NCBI GenBank assembly: GCA_002358855.1
Contig: DEPQ01000080.1
Span: forward strand, 1-16,411
DNA length: 16,411 bases
Source: Bacteroidales bacterium UBA3388
Lineage (GTDB): Bacteria; Bacteroidota; Bacteroidia; Bacteroidales; P3
Reading direction: 5' to 3'
Below, in pieces: positions 6,821-14,511 of the stretch. The first letter of the stretch is position 1. Every line of letters begins with the position of its first letter. Below the pieces are notes generated by a model. That model saw only the letters and a list, made by a program, of their open reading frames with translations, did not search any database and was not told the origin of the DNA. Both the position numbers and the translations under genes were made by a program.

Positions 6821-7360
6821 ATAAAAAAAATTATTTTATTTACGATTGCAAGTTGTTTGATTTGTAATCTGTCCTTCTCACAAACTGATGAGAAAAAAGA
6901 AAAGAAAGCATCAAAATTAGGTTCTTTCTTAAAGAAAACAGTGGAAGCAACAACCGGTTTAAACGTTTCTGATGAAATTTATATGACACAAGAGAATAAT
7001 AAATTGGTTGGTGAAGCGGATATTGGTTTTGTAGGCTGTTATGGCGACAGTAAAACGGGAAATGTTTATCTTGTTTTGACTATGAATTTCCATAATGATG
7101 ATGGCAAATTTTCGTTAAGCATTCCGGCGGCTGTTTCTTCAAAAGGAAAAGTTTATAAGAATGATAAAAGTCTTACTTTTGAAACGGTTAAAGGAGTGCC
7201 TGTTGAGTTAAATACAGAAAAAGCTCCAATAAAGAATGTTCCTGCAAGCCTTAAACATTTTGAAAGTATAAAAATATACACCCATTTAGTAGGAAGAATA
7301 GTTGAACACATATATCTACATAATGTGCCAATCCTTTGGGACGAAAAACCTGAGGAATAA
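6821..7360 (+). CDS. Unrecognised exported protein, non-canonical (ATA) start proposed
   Basis: No known family was recognised. The frame has no ATG, GTG or TTG before a TTG at 6857, and starting there would cut a clear signal peptide in half. Reading from 6821 gives ATA-Lys-Lys followed by IILFTIASCLICNLSFSQ, a textbook Bacteroidota signal peptide ending in FSQ. The natural start codon therefore seems to be ATA at 6821, or the ancestral ATG has mutated. The mature part (about 155 residues) starts with a Lys/Glu-rich stretch (EKKEKKASK), then mixed beta-type sequence (DIGFVGCYGDSKTGNVYLVLTMNF). A strong promoter lies about 40 bp upstream. A small lipoprotein gene follows after 55 nt. The alternatives are true translation from TTG 6857 without a signal peptide, or a silenced gene. 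Confidence 0.65.
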   Translation: MKKIILFTIASCLICNLSFSQTDEKKEKKASKLGSFLKKTVEATTGLNVSDEIYMTQENNKLVGEADIGFVGCYGDSKTGNVYLVLTMNFHNDDGKFSLSIPAAVSSKGKVYKNDKSLTFETVKGVPVELNTEKAPIKNVPASLKHFESIKIYTHLVGRIVEHIYLHNVPILWDEKPEE

Positions 7361-7415
7361 TTTTATTAAATTTAGAAGCGAGGGGAACGATGCTTTATAA
7401 CCGTTCAATAAAACT

Positions 7416-7709
7416 ATGAAAAAAATAGTAATTTGTTTAGCAGCATTGCCATTTGTATTTGCATCTTGCGGAGGAGCTTTGAGTGAACCAAAGGGAATTT
7501 GCGAAGAATGTGAAAAAGCTTACAAAGACATCTCAGATGTTAAAGAACTTCAAGAAAAACACTGGGATTGCGCAGAAAAAGTTGCTGGTTGGTATTTATC
7601 AAACAAAGAAGTTGCTACTGAAAACGAAGCAGAGATTAAAGCAATGACAGAAAAATTAGACGAAGCCTTCAAAGCAAGAAAAAAAGAACTTAAAGAAGCA
7701 GAAAAATAG
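7416..7709 (+). CDS. Small lipoprotein
   Basis: A 97-residue protein of no recognised family. The type II signal peptide MKKIVICLAALPFVFASC ends in lipobox FASC, with lipidation expected at Cys18. The short mature part holds three more cysteines (CEEC and HWDC) in its first half, followed by a highly charged Lys/Glu helix to the end (EAEIKAMTEKLDEAFKARKK), likely a coiled coil. It lies 55 nt after the exported protein. That gap has a small GAACG/CGTTC hairpin (7385-7406) but no good -7 box, so co-transcription from the promoter at 6752 is likely. It is closed by the second copy of the bidirectional terminator. Confidence 0.8.
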   Translation: MKKIVICLAALPFVFASCGGALSEPKGICEECEKAYKDISDVKELQEKHWDCAEKVAGWYLSNKEVATENEAEIKAMTEKLDEAFKARKKELKEAEK

Positions 7710-7724
7710 TTAGTTTTAATTTTC

Positions 7725-7802
7725 TAACTCAAAGAAAAACGCTCGTAAGTCTTTGTTTTAATCAGACAAACGAGCGTTTTATTTTTTTATTTCTTTGTTT
7801 TA
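7725..7802. terminator. Bidirectional terminator, copy 2 of the 78-bp repeat
   Basis: Identical to 1795-1872 at 77 of 78 positions, with the same 11-bp main stem except that the A at 7747 replaces G in the last base pair. It again sits between convergent genes, starting 15 nt after the lipoprotein stop codon. It includes the stop codon of the minus-strand PAP2 gene (7800-7802). Sequence identity ends sharply on both sides. Confidence 0.85.
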
Positions 7803-8516
7803 AAAACTTAGGCTTAAAGAAAGTCCTATTTTGTCTTGGTAAACAAAAGGGGAGAAGCCTCCATTAAAGGATAGATTCTTATTATTGCGGGTGTTTAGGC
7901 ATTGTTTTATTTTGTCAAATGCCCAAATTGAAAGTCTTGAACCAAGAATCCCAACGCCTGCTCCGCATACTACGTCTGAAAACCAATGACGGTTATTATA
8001 CATTCTAAGAAAGGCTACTGTTGTTGCACAAGTGTATGCTGCAATTCCGTAGATTGGTGAACTATCTTTGTATGTCATATAAACCAAATCGGCTCCTACG
8101 AAAGAAAGTGCTGTATGTCCCGAAGGAAATGAATTATTTGCCGAGCCATCTGGGCGTTCTATTCCCGTAAGTTGTTTGGTTGTTAAAACCGTGGCACCGA
8201 CTAATGTGTATGCAATAGCACCTACGCAAACTCTATCAACGAATTTGTAATCGGTTTCTAAGCCTAAGGTTCCTAATCCTGCAAATGCAAGGGTTGGAAG
8301 GTATTGAATGTAATCGTCAATCTTACATTTATTTTGATTAAACGAAGAAAATCCTTCGCGAATGCTTAAATCAAAATCATCTAAGGCAGGAACAAATTGA
8401 GCAAGTACACCATACGAAATTAGGTTGTTGGAATTATGGGCTTGTGCTTTTGTTTTTTTACAAGGGTGAAATACTAACAAAATTGCTAATAACAATAAGA
8501 TGTACTTGCTTTTCAT
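7800..8516 (-). CDS. PAP2-superfamily lipid phosphatase
   Basis: A 238-residue exported PAP2 phosphatase, a family that removes phosphate from lipid phosphates such as lipid A, undecaprenyl pyrophosphate or phosphatidylglycerophosphate. All three motifs are intact: K114-x6-R121-P122, PSGH at 131-134 with catalytic His134, and R171-x5-H177-x3-D181. A signal peptide ends near AQA (residues 24-26), followed by hydrophobic helices at roughly 72-86, 96-112, 135-147 and 153-170. The last 25 residues (LSFNGGFSPFVYQDKIGLSLSLSF) look like two beta strands with a terminal Phe, a tail seen in Bacteroidota homologues and suggestive of an outer-membrane link. It starts one base after the glyS stop codon, so translational coupling in a rho-glyS unit is likely. 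The substrate cannot be read from sequence. Confidence 0.9.
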   Translation of the reverse strand: MKSKYILLLLAILLVFHPCKKTKAQAHNSNNLISYGVLAQFVPALDDFDLSIREGFSSFNQNKCKIDDYIQYLPTLAFAGLGTLGLETDYKFVDRVCVGAIAYTLVGATVLTTKQLTGIERPDGSANNSFPSGHTALSFVGADLVYMTYKDSSPIYGIAAYTCATTVAFLRMYNNRHWFSDVVCGAGVGILGSRLSIWAFDKIKQCLNTRNNKNLSFNGGFSPFVYQDKIGLSLSLSF

Positions 8517-8517
8517 T

Positions 8518-10047
8518 TTATAAATTTAAAGGTTTAATGTTGTTATGTATATAAGTAAAGAGATTATCTATTGAAATACGTTCTTGTTGCATTGTATCTC
8601 TTTCACGAATTGTAACGGTGTTGTCTTCCATTGTTTGACTATCAACGGTAATACAATAAGGTGTTCCTATTGCATCTTGACGGCGATAGCGTTTTCCTAT
8701 TGCATCTTTTTCGTCATATTGTACTTGGAAGTCTTGTTTTAAGATATTCATTATTTCTCTTGCTTTTTCTGGCATTCCATCTTTCTTTACAAGTGGAAGA
8801 ACCGCCGCTTTAACCGGTGCAAGTATGCGTGGAAGTGCTAAAACTACTCTTTCAGAACCGTCTTCAAGTTTTTCTTCTTTGTAAGCGTGAGAGAAAACTG
8901 CAAGAAACGTTCTATCCAATCCGATAGATGTTTCTATAACGTAAGGAACGTAACTTTCGCCAAGTTCTGAATCGAAGTATTGTAGTTTTTTGCCCGAAAA
9001 TTCTTGATGACGTTTTAAGTCAAAGTCCGTTCTTGAATGAATACCCTCTAATTCTTTGAATCCAAATGGAAAATCAAATTCAATATCGGTTGCAGCGTTT
9101 GCATAGTGAGCAAGTTTTTCGTGATCGTGATAACGATATTTTTCACTTGGTATTCCTAATGCAAGGTGCCATTTCATTCTTGTTTCTTTCCAGTATTCAA
9201 ACCATTTGATTTCTTCTCCTGGACGAACAAAAAACTGCATTTCCATTTGTTCAAACTCTCTCATTCTGAAAATAAATTGTCTTGCAACAATCTCATTACG
9301 GAATGCTTTACCGATTTGTGCAATTCCAAACGGTATTTTCATTCTTCCTGTCTTTTGAACATTTAAGTAATTCACGAAAATTCCTTGTGCAGTCTCTGGT
9401 CTAAGATAAATTGTGTCTGCTTGTTCGCTAACCGATCCTACTTTTGTTGCAAACATTAGGTTGAATTGTCTTACATCTGTCCAATTTCTTGAACCCGAAA
9501 TAGGACAAACTATTCCTAATTCTTCAATCAAGGCTTTTATTCCCGCAAGATCATTTGCTTCCATAAGAGATGCAAATCTTGTTTGTATGTCTTTCATCTT
9601 TGAGGCATACTCTAAAACTCTTGCATTAGTGTTTACGAATTGTTCTCTATCGAATGCTTCTCCAAATTTTTTCTTTGCCTTTTCGCATTCTTTGTTTATC
9701 TTTTCTTCAATCTTTGCAATATGCTCTTCAATCAACACATCGGCACGATAACGCTTCTTTGAGTCTTTGTTATCTATTAAAGGATCGTTGAAAGCGTCCA
9801 CATGACCAGATGCTTTCCAAATAGTAGGGTGCATAAAGATTGCAGAATCAATCCCAACTATGTTTTCGTGCATTTGTGTCATTGATTTCCACCAATATTG
9901 CTTGATGTTGTTTTTCAATTCCACACCATTTTGTCCGTAATCATATACGGCACTCATTCCATCGTAAATTTCACTTGAAGGAAATATAAATCCATATTCC
10001 TTAGCGTGAGATGTTATCTTTTTAAATAAGTCTTCGTTGTTTGCCAT
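8518..10047 (-). CDS. glyS: Glycine--tRNA ligase, alpha2 type
   Basis: A 509-residue homodimeric glycyl-tRNA synthetase, class II, charging tRNA-Gly with glycine. Visible are class II motif 2 (FRNEIVARQFIFRMREFEQME), the glycine-site segment RPETAQGIFVNYLN, the family-specific IHSRTDFDLKRH, and motif 3 ETSIGLDRTFLAVF. The C-terminal anticodon-binding domain runs from about LAPVKAAVLPLVKK (near 405) to the end and includes the RRQDAIGTPYCITVD segment. The long charged insertion around residues 100-170 (EEHIAKIEEKINKECEKAKKKF) is usual in bacterial alpha2 enzymes, as opposed to the alpha2-beta2 GlyQ/GlyS type. It lies 17 nt behind rho and one base before the PAP2 gene, with no promoter in the gaps, so all three are probably one transcript. 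Confidence 0.95.
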   Translation of the reverse strand: MANNEDLFKKITSHAKEYGFIFPSSEIYDGMSAVYDYGQNGVELKNNIKQYWWKSMTQMHENIVGIDSAIFMHPTIWKASGHVDAFNDPLIDNKDSKKRYRADVLIEEHIAKIEEKINKECEKAKKKFGEAFDREQFVNTNARVLEYASKMKDIQTRFASLMEANDLAGIKALIEELGIVCPISGSRNWTDVRQFNLMFATKVGSVSEQADTIYLRPETAQGIFVNYLNVQKTGRMKIPFGIAQIGKAFRNEIVARQFIFRMREFEQMEMQFFVRPGEEIKWFEYWKETRMKWHLALGIPSEKYRYHDHEKLAHYANAATDIEFDFPFGFKELEGIHSRTDFDLKRHQEFSGKKLQYFDSELGESYVPYVIETSIGLDRTFLAVFSHAYKEEKLEDGSERVVLALPRILAPVKAAVLPLVKKDGMPEKAREIMNILKQDFQVQYDEKDAIGKRYRRQDAIGTPYCITVDSQTMEDNTVTIRERDTMQQERISIDNLFTYIHNNIKPLNL

Positions 10048-10064
10048 TTTATGTATTATTTTAA

Positions 10065-11759
10065 TTATCCATTCATTCCTAATAAGAACTCTTCATTTGA
10101 GTCTGTGTTTTTCATTCTTGTTTTTATCAATTCCATTGCTTCTTGTGGCGTCATATCGGCAATGTGATTGCGAAGTATTAGCATTCTATCCCAAATTGAT
10201 TGAGAGTGAAGTAGGTCATCGCGTCTTGTTGAAGAAACTACAAGGTCTATTGCAGGGTAGATACGTTTGTTTGCAAGTTTTCTATCAAGTTGCAATTCCA
10301 TATTACCCGTTCCTTTAAATTCTTCAAATATTACTTCATCCATCTTTGAACCCGTTTCGGTTAAGGCGGTTGCTATGATTGTTAATGAGCCTCCGTTTTC
10401 AATATTTCTTGCCGCTCCGAAAAATCTCTTAGGCTTTTGCAATGCGTTTGCTTCAACTCCTCCCGAAAGCACCTTACCTGAGGCTGGTGCAACGGTGTTA
10501 TAGGCTCTTGCAAGTCTTGTTATAGAGTCAAGAACTATTACTACATCGTGTCCACACTCGGTCATACGTTTTGCTTTCTCTAAAACAATGTTTGCAATCT
10601 TTACATGTCTTTCGGCAGGTTCGTCAAAGGTTGAGGCAATCACTTCTGCATTAACCGTTCTTTGCATATCGGTTACTTCTTCCGGTCTTTCGTCTATCAA
10701 AAGCACTATAAGATAAACCTCAGGGTGATTTGCAGCGATTGCATTTGCTACTTCTTTCAAAAGAGTTGTCTTTCCTGTTTTTGGAGGGGCTACTATTAAG
10801 GCTCTTTGTCCTTTTCCTATTGGTGTAAATAAGTCAATTATTCTTGTGGAAAGCGATTCTGCTGCGTGATGACAAAGTTCAAACTTTTCTTCTGGGAACA
10901 ATGGAGTAAGATAATCAAAAGGTATTCTATCTCTTATTAGTTCTGCTGGTTTGCCATTAACTTTTATCGCTTTTACAAGAGGGAAATATTTTTCTCCGTC
11001 TTTTGGTGGACGTATTGTTCCCTCAACTGTGTCTCCTGTTTTTAGACCAAAATATTTTATTTGTGACTGAGATACATATATATCATCGGGAGAATTTAGG
11101 TAATTGTAGTCTGAGGAACGCAAAAAGCCGTATCCGTCTGGCATTACTTCTAAAACTCCTTCTGCTTCAACTAATCCTTCTGTCTCAAAGTTGAAAATAG
11201 GTTTGTTTTCTTCTACTTTCTCTTCTTCTTGCGTTGGTTCTGTTGAGGCTTGTTCAGATATGGTTTCTTCTTTCTTTGTTTCGGAAATTTCTTTCTTTGC
11301 TTTAGAATTTTCTTTCTTTGTTTCAGAAATTTCTTTCTTTGTTTTAATTTCTTCTTCCTTTGATTCAGTTTTTGTAAGCTTTAAGGTAGGAGTAAATTCT
11401 GGAAGAACAACTTCTTCGATTTGCGGAATTTCAGGGATTTCTGCGAGTTTTAGTTCTTTAATTACTATTTCCTCTGATTTTTTCTGCTTCTTAGCATTTG
11501 CTTGCACACTTTCGGCATTTTCTTTCTTTACATTGCTTTCTGCAATTGGCTTTGGCTTAATGCGAGTGCGTGTTCTGCGTTTGCTTTCTTCTTTATTGTC
11601 TTGCTCAACGGTTGGTTGCTGAATTTGAGCTTGGAAATCCAAAATTTTATAGATTAAATCCTGAGAGTTTAATCGGCTTATTTTTGTTAAACCGAGTTCT
11701 TTGGCAATTTGTTTTAATTCTTCCAAAGATTTTTCTAATAGTTGAGTTTTACTATACAT
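10065..11759 (-). CDS. rho: Transcription termination factor Rho with long acidic/basic insertion
   Basis: A hexameric RNA-dependent ATPase/helicase that ends transcription. Starting at ATG 11759 (564 residues), the N-terminus MYSKTQLLEKSLEELKQIAKELGL is the normal Rho N-domain. A GTG eight codons further upstream is less likely. Residues about 46-190 are a low-complexity linker rich in Lys, Arg and Glu, containing near-perfect heptads KKEISET, KKENSKA, KKEISET, KKEETIS. The cold-shock-like RNA-binding domain (DGYGFLRSSDYNYL) lies near 200-265. The ATPase core has Walker A APPKTGKTTLL, Walker B VIVLDSITRLARAYN, the Q-loop region LSGGVEANALQKPKRFFGAARN and R-loop EFKGTGNMELQL. Such insertions are known in Bacteroidota Rho and extend RNA contact. 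It is the first gene of rho-glyS-PAP2. It has a leader of about 115 nt, possibly for autoregulation. Confidence 0.96.
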   Translation of the reverse strand: MYSKTQLLEKSLEELKQIAKELGLTKISRLNSQDLIYKILDFQAQIQQPTVEQDNKEESKRRTRTRIKPKPIAESNVKKENAESVQANAKKQKKSEEIVIKELKLAEIPEIPQIEEVVLPEFTPTLKLTKTESKEEEIKTKKEISETKKENSKAKKEISETKKEETISEQASTEPTQEEEKVEENKPIFNFETEGLVEAEGVLEVMPDGYGFLRSSDYNYLNSPDDIYVSQSQIKYFGLKTGDTVEGTIRPPKDGEKYFPLVKAIKVNGKPAELIRDRIPFDYLTPLFPEEKFELCHHAAESLSTRIIDLFTPIGKGQRALIVAPPKTGKTTLLKEVANAIAANHPEVYLIVLLIDERPEEVTDMQRTVNAEVIASTFDEPAERHVKIANIVLEKAKRMTECGHDVVIVLDSITRLARAYNTVAPASGKVLSGGVEANALQKPKRFFGAARNIENGGSLTIIATALTETGSKMDEVIFEEFKGTGNMELQLDRKLANKRIYPAIDLVVSSTRRDDLLHSQSIWDRMLILRNHIADMTPQEAMELIKTRMKNTDSNEEFLLGMNG

Positions 11760-11778
11760 ATTATAATTGACATAAACA

Positions 11779-11908
11779 AGCACATTGAACAGGTGCTCTG
11801 CTGTATTATTTTAATTATATTAAATGTTAATCTTTCAAAATGGTTGAATAACCTTTTTAATTGTACGTATTTTGTGGGTGCAAAAGTAAAAATATTTTTT
11901 AAAACAAA
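11779..11908 (-). promoter_or_regulatory. rho promoter and structured leader
   Basis: On the minus strand a -7 box TACTTTTG lies at 11881-11888, with TTTG at 11905-11908 (spacer 16, shorter than usual). Transcription would begin near 11875, leaving a leader of about 115 nt before the rho ATG. The leader can form a GGTT/AACC hairpin (11842-11853) and an AGCAC/GTGCT hairpin with a 9-nt loop (11779-11797), the latter about 20 nt before the start codon. Autoregulation of rho through its leader is known in E. coli; here it is inference. Confidence 0.4.
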
Positions 11909-11940
11909 GTAAAATTTAAATAAAAAAGCGTTTTTTTTAA

Positions 11941-11948
11941 TATTTTTG
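11941..11948 (+). promoter_or_regulatory. namZ promoter, -7 element TATTTTTG
   Basis: TATTTTTG matches TAnnTTTG and is followed after 19 nt by the ATG, implying a very short leader. The DNA before it is an A-run/GCG/T-run palindrome (11922-11938) where the -33 region would be; no clear TTTG is seen. Confidence 0.5.
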
Positions 11949-11967
11949 CATTTCTAAATTATTTGAG

Positions 11968-13134
11968 ATGAGGAAAAAAATAGTTTTATCTTTAATTCTA
12001 ATTGTCTTATCCTTAGGATTATATTCGCAAAATAATGTAAAAACAGGAGCAGAACGCTTTGAGGAATACTTAAACATAATAAAAGATAAAAAAGTTGGTC
12101 TTTTAACTAATCAAACCAGTGTTGTACACGATAAAAACGGTGATTTAGTTCATCTTTTAGACACACTTCTTTCATTAGATGTAAATGTTATCAAAATATT
12201 TTCGCCAGAACATGGTTTTAGAGGTAATGTTGAAGCAGGTGGATATGTGAATAATTCGGTGGATTCAAAGACAAATCTGCCTATTATTTCGCTTTATGGG
12301 AAAAATAAGAAACCTACAAACGAGCAAATCAAAGATTGCGAAATCGTTTTGTTTGACTTGCAAGATGTAGGTTGTCGTTTCTATACATATATATCTACTT
12401 TGCATTATGTAATGGAGGCTTGTGCAGAAAATAATTGCAGACTTATTGTTCTTGATAGGCCAAATCCTAATGATTATATTGACGGTCCTGTTTTGGATCC
12501 AAAGTTTAAATCCTTTGTTGGAATGCATACAATTCCTGTTTTGCACGCAATGACAATAGGAGAGTATGCAAAAATGATAAATGGTGAAGGTTGGTTGAAA
12601 GATTCTATTCAGTGTGATTTACAAGTGATAGAAATGCTTGATTGGAAACACGGTTTGGAACAAGTATATCAACTTCCCGTTTCACCAAGTCCTAATCTGC
12701 AAACAGCAAAAGCAATAGAGTTGTATCCTTCTCTTTGTTTTTTTGAAGGAACAAAGGTAAGCGTAGGACGAGGTACTGACACTCCTTTTGAAATAATTGG
12801 TTATCCAGATTATTATGACAAAACATTTTCGTTTACTCCACGAGCAATAAAAGGAGTGAGCGATAATCCTATGTATAAAGGCAAAAAATGTTATGGAATG
12901 AAAGACTTGCAAGCAAAAAACAAGAAATTAGATCTTTCTTTCCTTATAAAAATGTACAAAACCGCAGAGAAAAAAGATGATTTCTTTAATTCGTTTTTTG
13001 ATAAACTTGCAGGCACTGATCAATTGCGAGAACAAATAGAAAAAGGTCTTAAAGAACAAGAAATAATCCTTAGTTGGCAAAAAGATATTGAAAAGTTTAA
13101 GAAAATAAGAGAGAAATATCTTCTTTACGAATAA
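11968..13134 (+). CDS. namZ: Exo-beta-N-acetylmuramidase NamZ (DUF1343, GH171)
   Basis: A 388-residue secreted protein of the DUF1343 family (PF07075), whose Bacillus subtilis member NamZ (YbbC) is an exo-beta-N-acetylmuramidase, founder of GH171, releasing MurNAc from the non-reducing ends of peptidoglycan fragments. Residues 1-20 are a signal peptide ending in YSQ. Family motifs are present in order: VGLLTNQTS, IFSPEHGFRGNVEAG (with the conserved Glu-His), DLQDVGCRFYTYISTLHYVMEA, LDRPNPN, PVSPSPNL and VGRGTDTPFEIIG. The length matches typical members. It stands alone with its own promoter, divergent from rho. It probably acts in the periplasm in wall turnover or in using foreign peptidoglycan; no MurNAc uptake or kinase gene is adjacent. 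Family assignment is firm; the exact substrate is inferred from characterised relatives. Confidence 0.92.
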   Translation: MRKKIVLSLILIVLSLGLYSQNNVKTGAERFEEYLNIIKDKKVGLLTNQTSVVHDKNGDLVHLLDTLLSLDVNVIKIFSPEHGFRGNVEAGGYVNNSVDSKTNLPIISLYGKNKKPTNEQIKDCEIVLFDLQDVGCRFYTYISTLHYVMEACAENNCRLIVLDRPNPNDYIDGPVLDPKFKSFVGMHTIPVLHAMTIGEYAKMINGEGWLKDSIQCDLQVIEMLDWKHGLEQVYQLPVSPSPNLQTAKAIELYPSLCFFEGTKVSVGRGTDTPFEIIGYPDYYDKTFSFTPRAIKGVSDNPMYKGKKCYGMKDLQAKNKKLDLSFLIKMYKTAEKKDDFFNSFFDKLAGTDQLREQIEKGLKEQEIILSWQKDIEKFKKIREKYLLYE

Positions 13135-13141
13135 AAATCAC

Positions 13142-13149
13142 TATATTTG
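13142..13149 (+). promoter_or_regulatory. ffh-folD promoter, -7 element TATATTTG
   Basis: TATATTTG matches TAnnTTTG and starts 8 bases after the namZ stop codon. Initiation near 13155 gives a leader of about 28 nt before the ffh ATG. The -33 region overlaps the end of namZ and has no strict TTTG. Confidence 0.55.
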
Positions 13150-13182
13150 CAAACTAAAATAAATAAAGACAACTTTTAGAAA

Positions 13183-14505
13183 ATGTTTGAAAATTTATCG
13201 GAAAAATTTGACAAAGCCTTTAAAATAATAAAAGGAAAAGGTAAAATCTCGGAAATAAACATTGCAGAATCTTTAAAAGAGGTAAGAAAAGCCTTGATTG
13301 ACGCTGACGTAAGTTACGCAATAGCAAAAGAATTTTGTGCAACCGTTAAAGAAAAAGCATTAGGTAGAGATGTGCTTACATCAATTGAACCAGGACAACT
13401 TATGGTTAAGATTGTACACGATGAGCTCACTGCTTTAATGGGAGGAGAAGCACAAGGTGTAAACTTAAACGGTAATCCTGCTGTAATTTTGATGTCGGGA
13501 TTGCAAGGAAGTGGTAAAACAACTTTCTCAGCCAAACTTTCGCATTATTTAAAGACTAAGAAAAATAAATCAGTCTTACTTGTAGCTTGTGATGTTTATA
13601 GACCAGCAGCGATAAACCAACTAAAAGTTTTAGGAGAGCAAATAGGAGTAGAGGTTTTTGCCAAAGAAGATACCAAAGATGCTGTTTCAATAGCACAAGA
13701 AGCTATTTCATACGCTAAAAGCAAATCTATAGGAGTTGTAATCGTCGATACAGCAGGACGTTTGGCGGTTGATGAAGAAATGATGAGAGAAATCTCAAAC
13801 ATAAAGAAAGCAATAAATCCAACAGAGACTCTTTTCGTTGTCGATTCTATGACAGGACAAGACGCAGTTAATACAGCAAAGGCGTTTAACGAAGTAATAG
13901 ATTTTGATGGCGTTATTTTAACAAAACTTGATGGCGATACACGAGGTGGAGCGGCTCTTACAATCAAACATGTCGTAAATAAACCAATAAAATTCGTAGG
14001 TTTAGGTGAAAAAATGGGTGATTTAGATATGTTCCACCCTGATAGAATGGCTAATCGTATTCTTGGAATGGGAGATATCGTTTCTTTTGTAGAAAAAGCC
14101 CAAGAACAATATGACGAAGAGCAAGCAAGAAAAATAAATAAGAGAATAAAAACTAACGAATTTGACTTTAACGATTTTTTATCTCAAATAGCCCAAATCA
14201 AAAAGATGGGAAATCTAAAAGATTTAGTAGGAATGATTCCAGGAATGGGCAAAATGATGAAAGATGTTGAAATAGATAATGACGCTTTTAAAGGAATTGA
14301 GGCGATAATAGGCTCAATGACTCCATACGAAAGAAAGAATCCATCAAAAATTGACACATCAAGAAGAAGAAGAATCGCAAAAGGTAGTGGTACTTCAATA
14401 GAAGAGGTAAATCGTTTGATGAAACAATTTGATGAAACAAAGAAAATGATGAAGATGATGAGTAGCGGAAAAATGAACGCTATGAAAAACATAAGAAGAA
14501 GATAG
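13183..14505 (+). CDS. ffh: Signal recognition particle protein Ffh
   Basis: A 440-residue SRP54/Ffh GTPase that, with SRP RNA, delivers ribosomes making membrane proteins to FtsY. The N domain is residues 1-95. The G domain has G1 GLQGSGKTT (106-114), DTAGRL from residue 189, and TKLDGD from 247 with GGAAL after it. The linker motif FVGLGEKMGDLDMFHPDRMANRILGMGD leads into the M domain (about 300-440). There the RNA-binding helix-turn-helix SRRRRIAKGSGTS (393-405) and a Met-rich signal-sequence groove (IPGMGKMMKD, ETKKMMKMM) are complete. It is followed after 6 nt by folD, a pairing frequent in Bacteroidota, so the two are almost certainly co-transcribed from the promoter at 13142. Confidence 0.97.
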   Translation: MFENLSEKFDKAFKIIKGKGKISEINIAESLKEVRKALIDADVSYAIAKEFCATVKEKALGRDVLTSIEPGQLMVKIVHDELTALMGGEAQGVNLNGNPAVILMSGLQGSGKTTFSAKLSHYLKTKKNKSVLLVACDVYRPAAINQLKVLGEQIGVEVFAKEDTKDAVSIAQEAISYAKSKSIGVVIVDTAGRLAVDEEMMREISNIKKAINPTETLFVVDSMTGQDAVNTAKAFNEVIDFDGVILTKLDGDTRGGAALTIKHVVNKPIKFVGLGEKMGDLDMFHPDRMANRILGMGDIVSFVEKAQEQYDEEQARKINKRIKTNEFDFNDFLSQIAQIKKMGNLKDLVGMIPGMGKMMKDVEIDNDAFKGIEAIIGSMTPYERKNPSKIDTSRRRRIAKGSGTSIEEVNRLMKQFDETKKMMKMMSSGKMNAMKNIRRR

Positions 14506-14511
14506 AAAATT

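Noticed and set aside
9413..9751. 112-residue plus-strand ORF antisense to glyS
   Set aside because: It lies wholly inside glyS on the opposite strand, with no promoter and no recognisable product.
11191..11622. 143-residue plus-strand ORF antisense to rho
   Set aside because: It mirrors the Lys/Glu-rich rho linker, giving a Phe/Ser-rich product with no start context; a shadow of the rho coding strand.
11760..11783. GTG at 11783 as the rho start
   Set aside because: The eight extra residues (MLVYVNYN) are not part of the Rho N-domain, while ATG 11759 gives the family-typical N-terminus.
199..11938. Shared palindrome TAAAAAAGCGTTTTT at 199-213 and 11921-11935
   Set aside because: The 15-bp match is almost all A and T runs in AT-rich DNA; chance recurrence is plausible and the contexts differ.
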